A stretch of DNA of 37,465 nucleotides from Alphaproteobacteria bacterium (GCA_015232335.1 JADFZV010000032.1:1-37465); one strand, 5' to 3'; counted from the first letter of the stretch, positions 23,583 through 31,769 are shown. The notes: generated by a model from the letters alone, not told the origin. Numbers and translations: made by a program.

Positions 23583-25058
23583 TTAAATATAGTCGGCCAG
23601 GCTAAGCTGCTGAATCCGGCCAAAAGCCGTATAGGAAACTTCCAGCGCGTTCTGCTGGCTGTTGAGAAGGGTGACGATCTCAGTCTTCTCGATGTTTTCC
23701 AGGTCCGACAGGCGCGATTCCGAAGTGGCCTTGAAGTTGGTCTGCAGGTCGATCGCCCGCTGAATCGAGGTGACATGGGTTTCGATGGTGTATTGCATGG
23801 TCAGCAGATCGCTGTCCAACTCGCTCGAGGACTGATCGTGCTGGATCGCATCATTCACCAACTGGATGACATCGCCGATCAGCGTGGGATTGGAGGTTTC
23901 CACCTGGCTCATATTGCCCTGGGCCATGATGAACATGGCCCGCATGAGCTTCTCGATGGCCGGGTCGTTGGCGGTAATGCCCGTCGTCACCGTGCGGTTC
24001 TCGTCGATCCGATGATCGATCTGCATGTTGTCGCCCTTGTAGTAATAGCTCGTTCCCAGGGCGACATGGCCGGAACGCGTGGTGGGAAACTGGCTTTGCG
24101 GCCTGATCATGACGCCTGGCGTGGCGACTTCCGTGACGGGAGCCGCCGTCAAGGTTAGAATCGTATTCGTTCCGTCGATCGAAGCGATTGTGTAGGCGGT
24201 GTTGTTCGAGTTCGTGCCTGAGAAGGTAACCCTGTCCCCCGCCGAATAGCCCGAGAAAGCCCCGGCATTCGCCGCCGTGATCGTGCTGCCGGCACTGCTG
24301 AAGGTGAGGTTGCCGGTGTTGGCCGCCGGAGGCGGCTGCATCGTGGCACCGCTCGACGCCACTTCGTTGACCGGGGCCGTGGTCAGGGTCAGGATGGTCT
24401 TCGTGCTGTCGATCGAGGCGACTGTATAGGTGGCGTCGTTCGAGGCCGTGCCCGAGATCAAAATCGAATCGCCGGCGGCGATGCCTGTGAAGGTGCCCGC
24501 ATTGGCCGCGGTGATGGTGCTGGCGGCGTTGTTGAAAGTCAACTGCCCGGTGATCGAGGAGACGGTGGCCTGCTTGTAGGTGGACTGGAATTGCGTCAGC
24601 GATCCCCAGGTGATATCGATGGGCTTGGTATTGGTCTTGCCGCCGGAGAAGATGAAGTTGCCGTTCATCTTCTCGTTCATGAGCGACTGAATCTCGGTCA
24701 AATGCGTCCAGGACAATTGCTGAACCAAGCCCAGTGCATCGGGATCGTCCGCCCCCTTGGACAGGAAGGCGCCAAGTTCCGTACGATATCTGCCAGCGAT
24801 GTCCATGACGGTCTTTAGCGAATCCGACATGATCTTCAGCTTGGTCTTTTGTGTCGTGTTGGTGCCGATCAGCCGGACAGTCTGGTCGTGCTGGTTTTCC
24901 AAAGAAACAAGATTGAAGGAATCGCGGGAGATACCTGCGTAATTCTGCGACTTCTTCTCGGTGTTGAGCATCGTATTGAGGTCCTGAAGACGCTTCTGCG
25001 AGCTCAGGAGCTGCGATAGCAGCATGTTGTCCGATGCAAGGCTTCCAACGCGAGACAT
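23583..25058 (-). CDS. flgL: Flagellar hook-associated protein 3 (FlgL)
   Basis: FlgL is the junction protein between the hook (with FlgK) and the filament. The 491 residues start at a perfect AAGGAGG site. The N-terminal region (VGSLASDNMLLSQLLSSQKRLQDLNTMLNTEKKSQNYAGISRD) and the C-terminal region (DLENIEKTEIVTLLNSQQNALEVSYTAFGRIQQLSLADYI) are flagellin-like coiled-coil ends. The protein is much longer than the about 317 residues of E. coli FlgL. The excess is a beta-rich insert of two tandem modules at residues 171-248 and 249-320. It is the last gene of the flgI-flgJ-flgN-flgK-flgL operon, 16 bp behind flgK. Confidence 0.92.
   Translation of the reverse strand: MSRVGSLASDNMLLSQLLSSQKRLQDLNTMLNTEKKSQNYAGISRDSFNLVSLENQHDQTVRLIGTNTTQKTKLKIMSDSLKTVMDIAGRYRTELGAFLSKGADDPDALGLVQQLSWTHLTEIQSLMNEKMNGNFIFSGGKTNTKPIDITWGSLTQFQSTYKQATVSSITGQLTFNNAASTITAANAGTFTGIAAGDSILISGTASNDATYTVASIDSTKTILTLTTAPVNEVASSGATMQPPPAANTGNLTFSSAGSTITAANAGAFSGYSAGDRVTFSGTNSNNTAYTIASIDGTNTILTLTAAPVTEVATPGVMIRPQSQFPTTRSGHVALGTSYYYKGDNMQIDHRIDENRTVTTGITANDPAIEKLMRAMFIMAQGNMSQVETSNPTLIGDVIQLVNDAIQHDQSSSELDSDLLTMQYTIETHVTSIQRAIDLQTNFKATSESRLSDLENIEKTEIVTLLNSQQNALEVSYTAFGRIQQLSLADYI
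24099..24548 (-). repeat. Tandem duplication inside flgL (two modules, period 234 bp)
   Basis: Module 1 (24315-24548) and module 2 (24099-24314) encode aligned segments: GQLTFNNAASTITAANAG against GNLTFSSAGSTITAANAG, GDSILISGTASNDATYTVASID against GDRVTFSGTNSNNTAYTIASID, and ILTLTTAPVNEVA against ILTLTAAPVTEVA. The period is exactly 78 codons. Divergence at many positions shows an old or selected duplication rather than an assembly artefact. Confidence 0.88.
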
Positions 25059-25074
25059 TTCTTGCCTCCTTCGC

Positions 25075-27549
25075 TTAGCGGATCAGGTTGTTAAGAACTT
25101 CGAAGAGGTTCTGTGTGGTGCTGATCACTTTTGCCGCAGCCGTGTAGGACTGCTGGAAGATGATCAACTGCGCCATTTCCTCGTCGAGATTGACGGCGCT
25201 GACCGCCGCGTCCTTGACATAGAGACTCTCCTTCAAATTCTTCAAATAATCAAGTGTTTGTGAGTTGTTGTCGGCTCGGGTGGCCGTATCCGACACCACG
25301 TTCGCGGCATAGCCCTCGAAGGTAAGCGTCTGAACGGAAACATTTCCCGCAGTCCGGAAGGACAGGGTCGTGGTCATCCGCTCGGTAAAGGCCAGGGCCG
25401 TCGTGTTGTCGCCCGTTCCCAGATAATACACACCGGTATCGCTGTTGTACTGCAAAGCACCCCTGGACATCATGCTGGGGGCCGCCTTGATATCGTCACG
25501 CACTTCGATGACCGAGGCCAGGGTGGTGGCCCCCGCCTGCATCGAAAGCGAAGTCAGCAGCGTTCCCGCCGTCTGGGTCAATTGCAGCTCTTCGCCGGTA
25601 TCCGATATCAAGCGCAAGCGGTAGCCCGCACCCTCGGGCACCATGCTGGCGGTAACACCGGTCACGGTCGTTGCGGTGACGCCTGAATTGACCTGGGCAT
25701 TGTTGATGGCGCTGACGATCTGCGTCATCGTGGCCCCGGCGGCGATGGTGATCGATCCCAGACCGCCGATGCCGTTGGTGAGATCGCCCAAGCTCCAGGT
25801 TCCGCCGGCGGCGGCCGTCCACCCCCTGGATTGAATCGCCGATTCATAGAGATCCTGGGGCTCGTTGGTAACGAGGAAATCGTTGAGGCCCAGAAAATTC
25901 GAGAACCCCTTAAGCCCCGTTTCGTCGTTGGTGCCGCTGCCGTCTTTGTCGAAAGAGAGGGTGGAATCCTGTGCCGCGCCATGGAAACCCAGCGAATCGC
26001 GAAGTGCTGTGCTGCTAGGCACGATCAGCAGATCGTTGCCCGTGGTGGCATGGGTGACGCGGATGCGCACACCATCGCCGTCCGAGACGATGTTGGCGAC
26101 GACCCCGGCCAGGGCATTCAGATTGGTCGTGATCGTGGCCAGGCTGTCGGTGGCCAGGACGGCGACGGGCGAACCGACAAGGGCACCCGTAGAATCGTAG
26201 ATGGCCAGGTTGCCCGCCTGCCCCGGAATGCTGGTCGACCCCGTGAAAATGCGAGATTCAAGCTGGTCCGCCGACTCGTCGCGCATGACCAAACCAAGCG
26301 TGGTTGATTTAAGATTGATGTCGAACTGGCCGTCCGTGGCACTCACGGCCACTGTCGCCGAGGCGGCCCCGTTTGCCTGAAGCCATGCCTGGATGCGCGT
26401 GGCAACCGTATCGACCACCCAAGCCCCATTCACCGAAGCGCCGCCTGCCACCATCAGCGCATTCAGCGACGTGCGCGCCGTTTCAGTTCCGTCCGAATCG
26501 TAGATGGATAAGATGGTATCCCCGTCCGTGACCGTCATGGTCTGAACCGAAGAATCGACGAAGATGCGCGTGCCGTTGAACTCGGCCTTCAGGTTAGGAA
26601 ATGAGGTGCCCTGGTTGTGGATGCGGTTAATCTCGCTCTTGAGCTGATATGTTGTCTCGTCCAGTTCCGCCTGAAGATTGGGAATGATCGTATCACGCAT
26701 ATCGATCAGCGCCTTCATGCGTCCGCTGGAAAGCTCGGACGTGATGTCATTCACGCCGACATAGAGCCCGGCGATGTCTCCGCCCAGCTTGGACATGGAA
26801 GACAACATCGTATTGGCTGGCGTATGGGACATGTTGACGGTGGCGCTGTCCAGGAGCGTCCGTCCCCCGCCGGAGTAGACAACGACCGTGTTGTCGTCGC
26901 GCTTGAAGGTGTGGATGTCAATGTATTCGCTGATATCTGACAGCGCCACATCCCGCTGATCCTCGAGATCGCCGATCTCGTGGCCGACCGCCTGCTCGCG
27001 CACGATGGTATCGTTCAAGTTCAGAATGTCGGAAAGCTTGGAATTGATGATCGTGACCGCGTTGGCGATCTCCTTGTCGGCATTGAGGCGCAGCGTCTGC
27101 AATTGCGCCGACATGCTGTTCAGGTTCAAGGTCATGTCCTCGGCGGCGCTGACGGCCCCCCATTGGACGCTGGTATTGTCGGGCGATGCCGCCAGGCTCT
27201 CCAACGACTGACCGAACGAGGCGATCAGGTGGCTGAAAGTCGAATTGTCGCCGGGCCTTCCGAACAGATCCTGGATGCGGTCGTAGTAGCCACTTAGGCT
27301 GTCGGACATCGACCAGTTGCTGGTTTCAGTCCGCAAATCCTTGCGAAGATTGTCATCCACCGTTCTGGTGACAGAAGATATCTGCACACCCGCGCCATGG
27401 CCTGCCAGGACGCGCGATTCGGCATTGACCGTTTTTCGCGAGAAACCTTCGGTATTGACGTTGGCGATGTTGTGCGAAATGAGGTCGAGGCTGCGCTGCG
27501 ACACCAGAAGTCCGCTGATGGCCGTACTTAATCCAAGGGTCAGCGACAT
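25075..27549 (-). CDS. flgK: Flagellar hook-associated protein 1 (FlgK)
   Basis: FlgK caps the hook and joins it to FlgL. The N terminus, LSTAISGLLVSQRSLDLISHNIANVNTEGFSRKTV, is the classic rod/hook-family block with the ANVNT motif. The C terminus (VNLDEEMAQLIIFQQSYTAAAKVISTTQNLFEVLNNLI) is the matching coiled-coil end. With 824 residues it is far longer than the about 547 of E. coli. The extra length lies at about residues 340-740 and is Thr/Ala/Gly-rich and beta-like, a surface-exposed insert comparable to the one in FlgL. GGGAGAAACCC precedes the ATG. It follows the flgN-like gene by 18 bp. Confidence 0.93.
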   Translation of the reverse strand: MSLTLGLSTAISGLLVSQRSLDLISHNIANVNTEGFSRKTVNAESRVLAGHGAGVQISSVTRTVDDNLRKDLRTETSNWSMSDSLSGYYDRIQDLFGRPGDNSTFSHLIASFGQSLESLAASPDNTSVQWGAVSAAEDMTLNLNSMSAQLQTLRLNADKEIANAVTIINSKLSDILNLNDTIVREQAVGHEIGDLEDQRDVALSDISEYIDIHTFKRDDNTVVVYSGGGRTLLDSATVNMSHTPANTMLSSMSKLGGDIAGLYVGVNDITSELSSGRMKALIDMRDTIIPNLQAELDETTYQLKSEINRIHNQGTSFPNLKAEFNGTRIFVDSSVQTMTVTDGDTILSIYDSDGTETARTSLNALMVAGGASVNGAWVVDTVATRIQAWLQANGAASATVAVSATDGQFDINLKSTTLGLVMRDESADQLESRIFTGSTSIPGQAGNLAIYDSTGALVGSPVAVLATDSLATITTNLNALAGVVANIVSDGDGVRIRVTHATTGNDLLIVPSSTALRDSLGFHGAAQDSTLSFDKDGSGTNDETGLKGFSNFLGLNDFLVTNEPQDLYESAIQSRGWTAAAGGTWSLGDLTNGIGGLGSITIAAGATMTQIVSAINNAQVNSGVTATTVTGVTASMVPEGAGYRLRLISDTGEELQLTQTAGTLLTSLSMQAGATTLASVIEVRDDIKAAPSMMSRGALQYNSDTGVYYLGTGDNTTALAFTERMTTTLSFRTAGNVSVQTLTFEGYAANVVSDTATRADNNSQTLDYLKNLKESLYVKDAAVSAVNLDEEMAQLIIFQQSYTAAAKVISTTQNLFEVLNNLIR

Positions 27550-27567
27550 GGGTTTCTCCCGTCCCTG

Positions 27568-28104
27568 CTAGAGGGTCTTGTTCACTGAAACGGCAACGGA
27601 GGGCATGCCTTTGCGCCGCCCCGACCCGATACTGCCTTCGCGGTCATAAGCCACGCCGCCCGCCTGATGCTTGCGGGTGGCGTCGACCACTGCCTTCAGA
27701 ACCCGCTGATTAGCCTCGATCGAGGCCTTCAACAGCCGCCCGTTGGAGCCAACCAGTTCATCAAGCCTTTTGGCCAGGGCCATCACCTGATCGCGCACCG
27801 GCTTGGAGAGGCTTTTCAGAGCTTCGCTGCCACCCGTCGATATCTGCTTCATGCCATGTTCGTAAAGCCTGGTGAGCGCGGTCTTGCGCTCCTGAATCGC
27901 TTCAATTTCCGCAAATTTGTGCGTACGAAGCGCCTCGTTCTCGGCTTCCAGAAGTGCACACAGATGCTGGGCGGCCTCGACCACGGAAATCAGGGCCTGC
28001 GAGATTTCCTTGCCGCTTTCCTTAGGCTTGGCTTCGCCGCCTGAGCCGGGAGCATCAGCCTGGCGCGTTACCGCGGCGCGCTGAAAGGATTGTGGAGCGT
28101 TCAT
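27568..28104 (-). CDS. flgN: FlgN-like flagellar chaperone
   Basis: The 178-residue helical protein has the FlgN pattern. A long helix, ALISVVEAAQHLCALLEAENEALRTHKFAEIEAIQERKTAL, is followed by further helices (RDQVMALAKRLDELVGSNGRLLKASIEANQRVL). FlgN-type chaperones hold FlgK and FlgL before export. Residues 1-30 are Pro/Gly/Lys-rich and probably flexible, and the basic tail is variable. The position directly before flgK supports the call. Its ATG overlaps the flgJ stop (ATGA). Sequence similarity is mostly pattern-level, so the symbol is tentative. Confidence 0.75.
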   Translation of the reverse strand: MNAPQSFQRAAVTRQADAPGSGGEAKPKESGKEISQALISVVEAAQHLCALLEAENEALRTHKFAEIEAIQERKTALTRLYEHGMKQISTGGSEALKSLSKPVRDQVMALAKRLDELVGSNGRLLKASIEANQRVLKAVVDATRKHQAGGVAYDREGSIGSGRRKGMPSVAVSVNKTL

Positions 28105-28439
28105 GACCTCACCTCTTGCATCTTCAGCATATGTTCCTCGATCTGGCGGGCCAGCCCGATGCGGCCCGTCTTGGCCGTCAGCTTGGCGTATTCGTCCACC
28201 ATGAAGGAACGGAAGGTCTCCTCGCCAGCGCCGCCGCCGAACACTTCGTCAGTGCCAACGCCTTCAAACATGTGCTTGTACATCTCGGCCATAAAGTGCG
28301 TTTCGAACTCCAGCGCCGTCTTCTTGATCTGCTCGGGCGAGACCTTGCCCTGGTTGACGGCGGGGCGTTGAGAACGCGCCTGCTCAAGTCCCAGATTGGC
28401 GCTGGCTGAAAGGCTGTCGAAGGCGGCTTGGGCGCTCAT
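28101..28439 (-). CDS. flgJ: FlgJ-type rod-binding protein (rod-cap domain only)
   Basis: The 112-residue cytosol-made, exported protein carries only the rod-binding domain: KKTALEFETHFMAEMYKHMFEGV, an FGGGAGEETFRSFMVDEYAKLTAKTG loop, and GLARQIEEHMLKMQE. E. coli FlgJ has about 313 residues with a peptidoglycan-cutting half. That half is absent here, as is usual in alphaproteobacteria, so a separate enzyme must open the wall. Translation most likely starts at ATG 28439, which overlaps the flgI stop codon by one base (TGATG). Its own end overlaps flgN by 4 bp. Confidence 0.9.
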   Translation of the reverse strand: MSAQAAFDSLSASANLGLEQARSQRPAVNQGKVSPEQIKKTALEFETHFMAEMYKHMFEGVGTDEVFGGGAGEETFRSFMVDEYAKLTAKTGRIGLARQIEEHMLKMQEVRS

Positions 28440-29581
28440 CACATCACCTCGATATCGGCCTGAAGCGCACCCGCCGCCTTGATGGCCTGCAAGATGGCGA
28501 TCATGTCCCTGGGGCCAACGCCCAGTTCATTCAGACCCTTGATCAGGTCTTGCATGGTGACGCCGGTCTTCAGTTCGGTCAGCTTCTTGTCGGCCCCTTC
28601 ATCCACCTGAATGTCGGTGCGGTTGACGGTGGTCGTCGTGCCCGCCGTGGCGAAGGGCGAGGGCTGCGAGACCTGGGGCGTTTCGGTAATGCGGATGGTC
28701 AGATTGCCCTGGGCGATGGCCACCGGATCGATGCGCACATTCTGACCCATGACGATAACGCCGTTCTGCTCGTCGATCAGAACGCGGGCCTGCTGATCGG
28801 GCTGAACGCGAAGACCTTCGATATCGGTCAGCAGGCCGACGACATTACCCTTATAGGTAGGCGGAACGCCGACCTCGATGGTGGTGGGATCGGTCGAGCG
28901 CGCCGCCGCCTGGCCCAGGAAGGAGTTGACGGCTTCGGCGACACGGCGCGACGTGGTCAGATCGGGATTGCGCAGAGAAATGCGCACCCGCTCCATCTTG
29001 CCCATGTCGAAGTTGATTTCGCGCTCGACGATAGCTCCGTTGGCTACGCGTCCGCTGGTCGGAATGTTCTTTGTAACGCTGGCGGCAGCTCCCGAGGCGC
29101 TGTAGCCGCTGGCCACCGAGCCCTGCGCCACGGCATAAATCTCGCCGTCGGCGCCCAGAAGCGGCGTTACCAGCAGCGTGCCGCCGGACAGGCTTTTCGA
29201 ATCACCCATGGCGCTTACCTGAACATCGATGCGCGAGCCCTGGCGGGTAAAGCCGGGCAGCTTGGCGGTCACCATCACGGCGGCCACGTTCTTGGCCTTC
29301 AGCTTGTCGGTCAAATCCCTTGTATTGACGCCCAAGCGCTCCAGCATGGCGATCATGCTCTGCTGGGTGAAGGCCATGTCCGAGGCGTCGCCCGTGCCGT
29401 TCAGCCCCACGACCAGACCATAACCGACCAGCATATTGTCGCGAACGCCCTCGAAATCGGCGATATCCTTGATGCGCGAGTCGGCCCATGCGGGCGCTGC
29501 GCTCCCCATCATGGCAAAAGCCAGGAGGAGAGCGCGAAGCGAATTGCGGCAAGGTGCGAAGAGCGAGGCCATGGTCGTCAT
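28439..29581 (-). CDS. flgI: Flagellar P-ring protein FlgI
   Basis: FlgI forms the peptidoglycan-level P ring around the rod. The 380-residue precursor has a signal peptide (about residues 1-33, LRALLLAFAMMGSAAPAWA). The conserved mature start is SRIKDIADFEGVRDNMLVGYGLVVGLNGTGD. Later blocks QGSRIDVQVSAMGDSKSLSGGTLL, ANGAIVERE, VLIDEQNGVIVMGQNV and a C-terminal VGPRDMIAILQAIKAAGALQADIEVM fit the family throughout. The start may be ATG 29581 or ATG 29572 (better spaced from GGGAT). It is first in a five-gene operon, with a sigma-54 type promoter 36 bp upstream, and is divergent from fliX as in Caulobacter. Confidence 0.95.
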   Translation of the reverse strand: MTTMASLFAPCRNSLRALLLAFAMMGSAAPAWADSRIKDIADFEGVRDNMLVGYGLVVGLNGTGDASDMAFTQQSMIAMLERLGVNTRDLTDKLKAKNVAAVMVTAKLPGFTRQGSRIDVQVSAMGDSKSLSGGTLLVTPLLGADGEIYAVAQGSVASGYSASGAAASVTKNIPTSGRVANGAIVEREINFDMGKMERVRISLRNPDLTTSRRVAEAVNSFLGQAAARSTDPTTIEVGVPPTYKGNVVGLLTDIEGLRVQPDQQARVLIDEQNGVIVMGQNVRIDPVAIAQGNLTIRITETPQVSQPSPFATAGTTTTVNRTDIQVDEGADKKLTELKTGVTMQDLIKGLNELGVGPRDMIAILQAIKAAGALQADIEVM

Positions 29582-29616
29582 CCCGTGACGGAAACAAATT
29601 CATCCGCCAAGCCTCA

Positions 29617-29632
29617 TGCGAAGCTCGTGCCA
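29617..29632 (-). promoter_or_regulatory. Sigma-54 type -24/-12 promoter of the flgI operon
   Basis: On the minus strand TGGCACGAGCTTCGCA matches the TGGCACG-N4-TTGCW consensus at all but one fixed position, with the GG and GC dinucleotides correctly spaced. The expected start, about 12 bp downstream near 29605, gives a leader of about 25 nt to flgI. The rest of the 29582-29852 gap, including the fliX side, contains no other convincing promoter. Confidence 0.75.
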
Positions 29633-29852
29633 AGCTATCCCCTTTGAAATTAATGATGTTTCCACAGCGAGACGTGTCCCCTTGGGCAATAATGGCCCTA
29701 GTCGAGCGGCAAAAACTGCCCAGTGCGCAAGACCGCGAAAAAGCGCAGAATTCAATTTGTTTACGGCTCCTTAACCCCCTGATGCTTAAGGTTGAGACTG
29801 AGCCGTTCTCTAAAGGGCGGGAAAACGAGTCGTTGTTCAGGATCGTATTGAT

Positions 29853-30302
29853 ATGAAGGTTTCCGGCGTCGGCCCGGCCAACCCCACGACCAAGGCCCGC
29901 GCTGCCGCCAAGCCCAGCGCCAAGGGCGGGGCTGACTTCGCGCAGCATTTGAACGAAGCGATTGCCGGACCCCAAGAGGCCGGAGTCGTGGAATCTCCGG
30001 TGGCGGTCAGCGGGGTGGATGCGCTTCTAGCCGTCCAGGCGGCCACCGACGCCACCGACGATGATGCAAGGCGCAAGGCCCGCAAGCGCCTGTACGAACG
30101 CGGCGAAAGCATTCTGGCGCATCTTGACGAGTTGCGGCACGGGCTTCTGATGGGACATCTCCCCAAAGAGCGTTTGATCGAGCTAGCTCAGTTGGTTAGG
30201 GGTAAGCGCGACCAAGTCGATGACCCCCTGCTGGCCCAGGTTTTGGACGAAATAGAGCTGAGGGCCGAGGTCGAATTGGCCAAGCTGGCCCCCCGCGGCT
30301 AG
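29853..30302 (+). CDS. fliX: Flagellar assembly regulator FliX
   Basis: FliX is an alphaproteobacterial class II flagellar protein that, in Caulobacter, links early basal-body assembly to the sigma-54 activator FlbD. The 149-residue protein has a variable Ala/Lys-rich N terminus and the diagnostic conserved C-terminal half. That half reads RKRLYERGESILAHLDELRHGLLMG, then ELAQLVRGKRDQVDDPLLAQVLDEIELRAEVELAKL. The start ATG 29853 encodes MKVSGVGP, close to the usual MKV-type FliX opening. It is divergent from flgI, whose promoter is of the sigma-54 kind that FliX/FlbD would control. Confidence 0.9.
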   Translation: MKVSGVGPANPTTKARAAAKPSAKGGADFAQHLNEAIAGPQEAGVVESPVAVSGVDALLAVQAATDATDDDARRKARKRLYERGESILAHLDELRHGLLMGHLPKERLIELAQLVRGKRDQVDDPLLAQVLDEIELRAEVELAKLAPRG

Positions 30303-30418
30303 CAGAATCCTTAAAATTCAATGATCTAACATTCGCAATTCCCGCTTGCGGGAGCGGCATTCGATTCATATAGTGCCGAGCCACGAAACGTCCCCCATGG
30401 AAGAAACGAGGACCAGGG

Positions 30419-30835
30419 ATGAACGTCACGCTGCCGCCCGACTATCGACCTACGGAAAAAGAGCCGTTCATGAACGAACGGATGCGCGAATATTTTCGCC
30501 AAAAGCTGATCCGTTGGCGCCACGAGTTGCTGGAAGAATCGAATGAAACGCTGATGCATCTGCAGGAAGGCGGATTGCAAGAACCCGATATTGCCGACCG
30601 CGCCTCGGCCGAGACCGACCGCGCCCTGGAACTGCGTACCCGCGACCGGGCACGCAAACTGATCTCGAAAATCGATGCCGCAACCAAGCGAATCGACGAC
30701 GGAAGCTATGGTTACTGCGAGGAGACGGGTGAGCCGATCGGCATCCGCCGCCTGGAAGCCCGCCCAATCGCCACCCTGTCGATCGAGGCCCAGGAACGCC
30801 ACGAGCGCATGGAGCGCACCCATCGCGAGGATTAG
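30419..30835 (+). CDS. dksA: DksA, RNA polymerase-binding transcription factor (degenerate zinc finger)
   Basis: DksA enters the RNA polymerase secondary channel and, with ppGpp, adjusts promoter activity. The 138-residue protein has the alphaproteobacterial opening LPPDYRPTEKEPFMNERMREYF. A coiled-coil follows whose tip keeps DxxDRAS (PDIADRASAETDRALEL, residues 56-72). The C-terminal globular part is GYCEETGEPIGIRRLEARPIATLSIEAQERHE. Only one Cys (C100) remains of the four zinc ligands of E. coli DksA, which I recognise as common in this class. It follows fliX by 116 bp and is closed by a hairpin at 30854-30884. Confidence 0.93.
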   Translation: MNVTLPPDYRPTEKEPFMNERMREYFRQKLIRWRHELLEESNETLMHLQEGGLQEPDIADRASAETDRALELRTRDRARKLISKIDAATKRIDDGSYGYCEETGEPIGIRRLEARPIATLSIEAQERHERMERTHRED

Positions 30836-30853
30836 GGCGTAAGCTCATAAATG

Positions 30854-30884
30854 AAAAGGGCCGGGGAAATCCCCGGCCCTTTGT
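30854..30884. terminator. Bidirectional terminator between dksA and the FlaF-fusion gene
   Basis: GGGCCGGGG (30858-30866) pairs perfectly with CCCCGGCCC (30871-30879) around AAAT. It has AAAA before and TTTGT after, so it can end dksA on the plus strand and the converging minus-strand gene. Confidence 0.85.
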
Positions 30885-30905
30885 CCTTCGGCCTGGAACT
30901 CCGGC

Positions 30906-31607
30906 CTATTTTTTCTTCTTGGCGGGTGCCTTGGCGGCAGGCTTCTTGGCCGGAGCGGCCGCCTTTTTGGCAGGCGCCACGACTGGCTTTTTGGCCGGAG
31001 CAGCCGCTTTCTTGGCCGGGGTTGCTGCCTTGGCGGCCGGTTTCTTGACCGGAGCCGCAGCCGCCTTTTTGGCCGGAGCCTTAGCCTGAACCGTCTTGTG
31101 TGCCTTGATCGGGTCCGAACCCATGATCTTAGCGAATTCCTTCAGCGCATTGGCATAGTCGGCAGCCTGGGTGATCTCATACTCGGCCTTCAGCCAGTGA
31201 TCGAGGTCGCGCCCCGGTGGGCAACCCGCCTTTTCCCACATCTTATAGGCCAGTTCGCGGATACGATGCCCGGTCGTACCCTCAAGCAAGCCCTCGGCGA
31301 TCTGCAGATTGAGGTTGATCAGACTGTCCAGAATGTCGTCGGTCACGCCATTGGCCACCTCAAAGGTTTTCTGGGCGGCAAATTGCGAAAGCTTGATCAG
31401 ATTGTTGCGGATGTCCTTGGGCAACTGGCACTCGGGCCGCTGCATCAGAGTGCGGATAGCCACCCAGAGCTGAAGATTGCTGTCCAAGGCACTCGTCAGA
31501 TCCGCCCCGCCCTTTTGGCGAGCCGTCGCGATCTGAACGGCAGAGCGGGCCAAGGCCAGCGCATCCTCTTCACCACGGGACAGACTGTCGATCTCAATCT
31601 TGGCCAT
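30906..31607 (-). CDS. FlaF-like flagellin regulator fused to a DUF2934-like domain and a histone-H1-like tail
   Basis: From ATG 31607 (GGGAGAT upstream) the protein has 233 residues in three parts. Residues 8-110 resemble FlaF (ALDSNLQLWVAI, LPKDIRNNLIKLSQF, VTDDILDSLINLNLQIAEGL), the factor that promotes flagellin synthesis alongside FlbT in alphaproteobacteria. Residues 114-146, HRIRELAYKMWEKAGCPPGRD and DHWLKAEYEI, match the DUF2934 pattern. Residues 172-233 are a Lys/Ala/Pro-rich tail of repeated PAKKAA units, like histone H1 C-termini and likely to bind nucleic acid. FlaF alone is usually about 110-125 residues. It sits 162 bp downstream of flgH in the same direction. No flbT is in the window. 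Confidence 0.72.
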   Translation of the reverse strand: MAKIEIDSLSRGEEDALALARSAVQIATARQKGGADLTSALDSNLQLWVAIRTLMQRPECQLPKDIRNNLIKLSQFAAQKTFEVANGVTDDILDSLINLNLQIAEGLLEGTTGHRIRELAYKMWEKAGCPPGRDLDHWLKAEYEITQAADYANALKEFAKIMGSDPIKAHKTVQAKAPAKKAAAAPVKKPAAKAATPAKKAAAPAKKPVVAPAKKAAAPAKKPAAKAPAKKKK

Positions 31608-31721
31608 CTCTTGATCTCCCAAAAAGTGCAGTTGCGTCAAAGATACCCCCGGACGAGAAACTCTAGACTATCAAGATTCCAGGGGCTTGTGAATTCTGAA
31701 TGACTCTGGTGATACGGATGT

Positions 31722-31747
31722 GGGCGTGAGGCTATAACCCCACGCCC
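31722..31747 (-). terminator. Possible hairpin end of the flgF-flgG-flgA-flgH operon
   Basis: On the minus strand GGGCGTG and CACGCCC pair around GGGTTATAGCCT, about 22-48 bp after the flgH stop. There is no T-run after it, so it may be a weak terminator, an attenuator or an RNA-stabilising hairpin ahead of the FlaF-fusion gene. Confidence 0.4.
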
Positions 31748-31769
31748 AGTCAGTTTAGACCTGTTTAAA

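Noticed and set aside
29773..29795. CCTTAA-N11-TTAAGG palindrome before fliX, considered as a CtrA site
   Set aside because: CtrA boxes need TTAA-N7-TTAA spacing; this one has N11. It may still be a binding site for something else.
30184..30200. TAGCTCAGTTGGTTAGG, which looks like a tRNA D-arm
   Set aside because: It lies inside the conserved coding part of fliX (ELAQLVRG), and no anticodon stem, T-arm or CCA follows.
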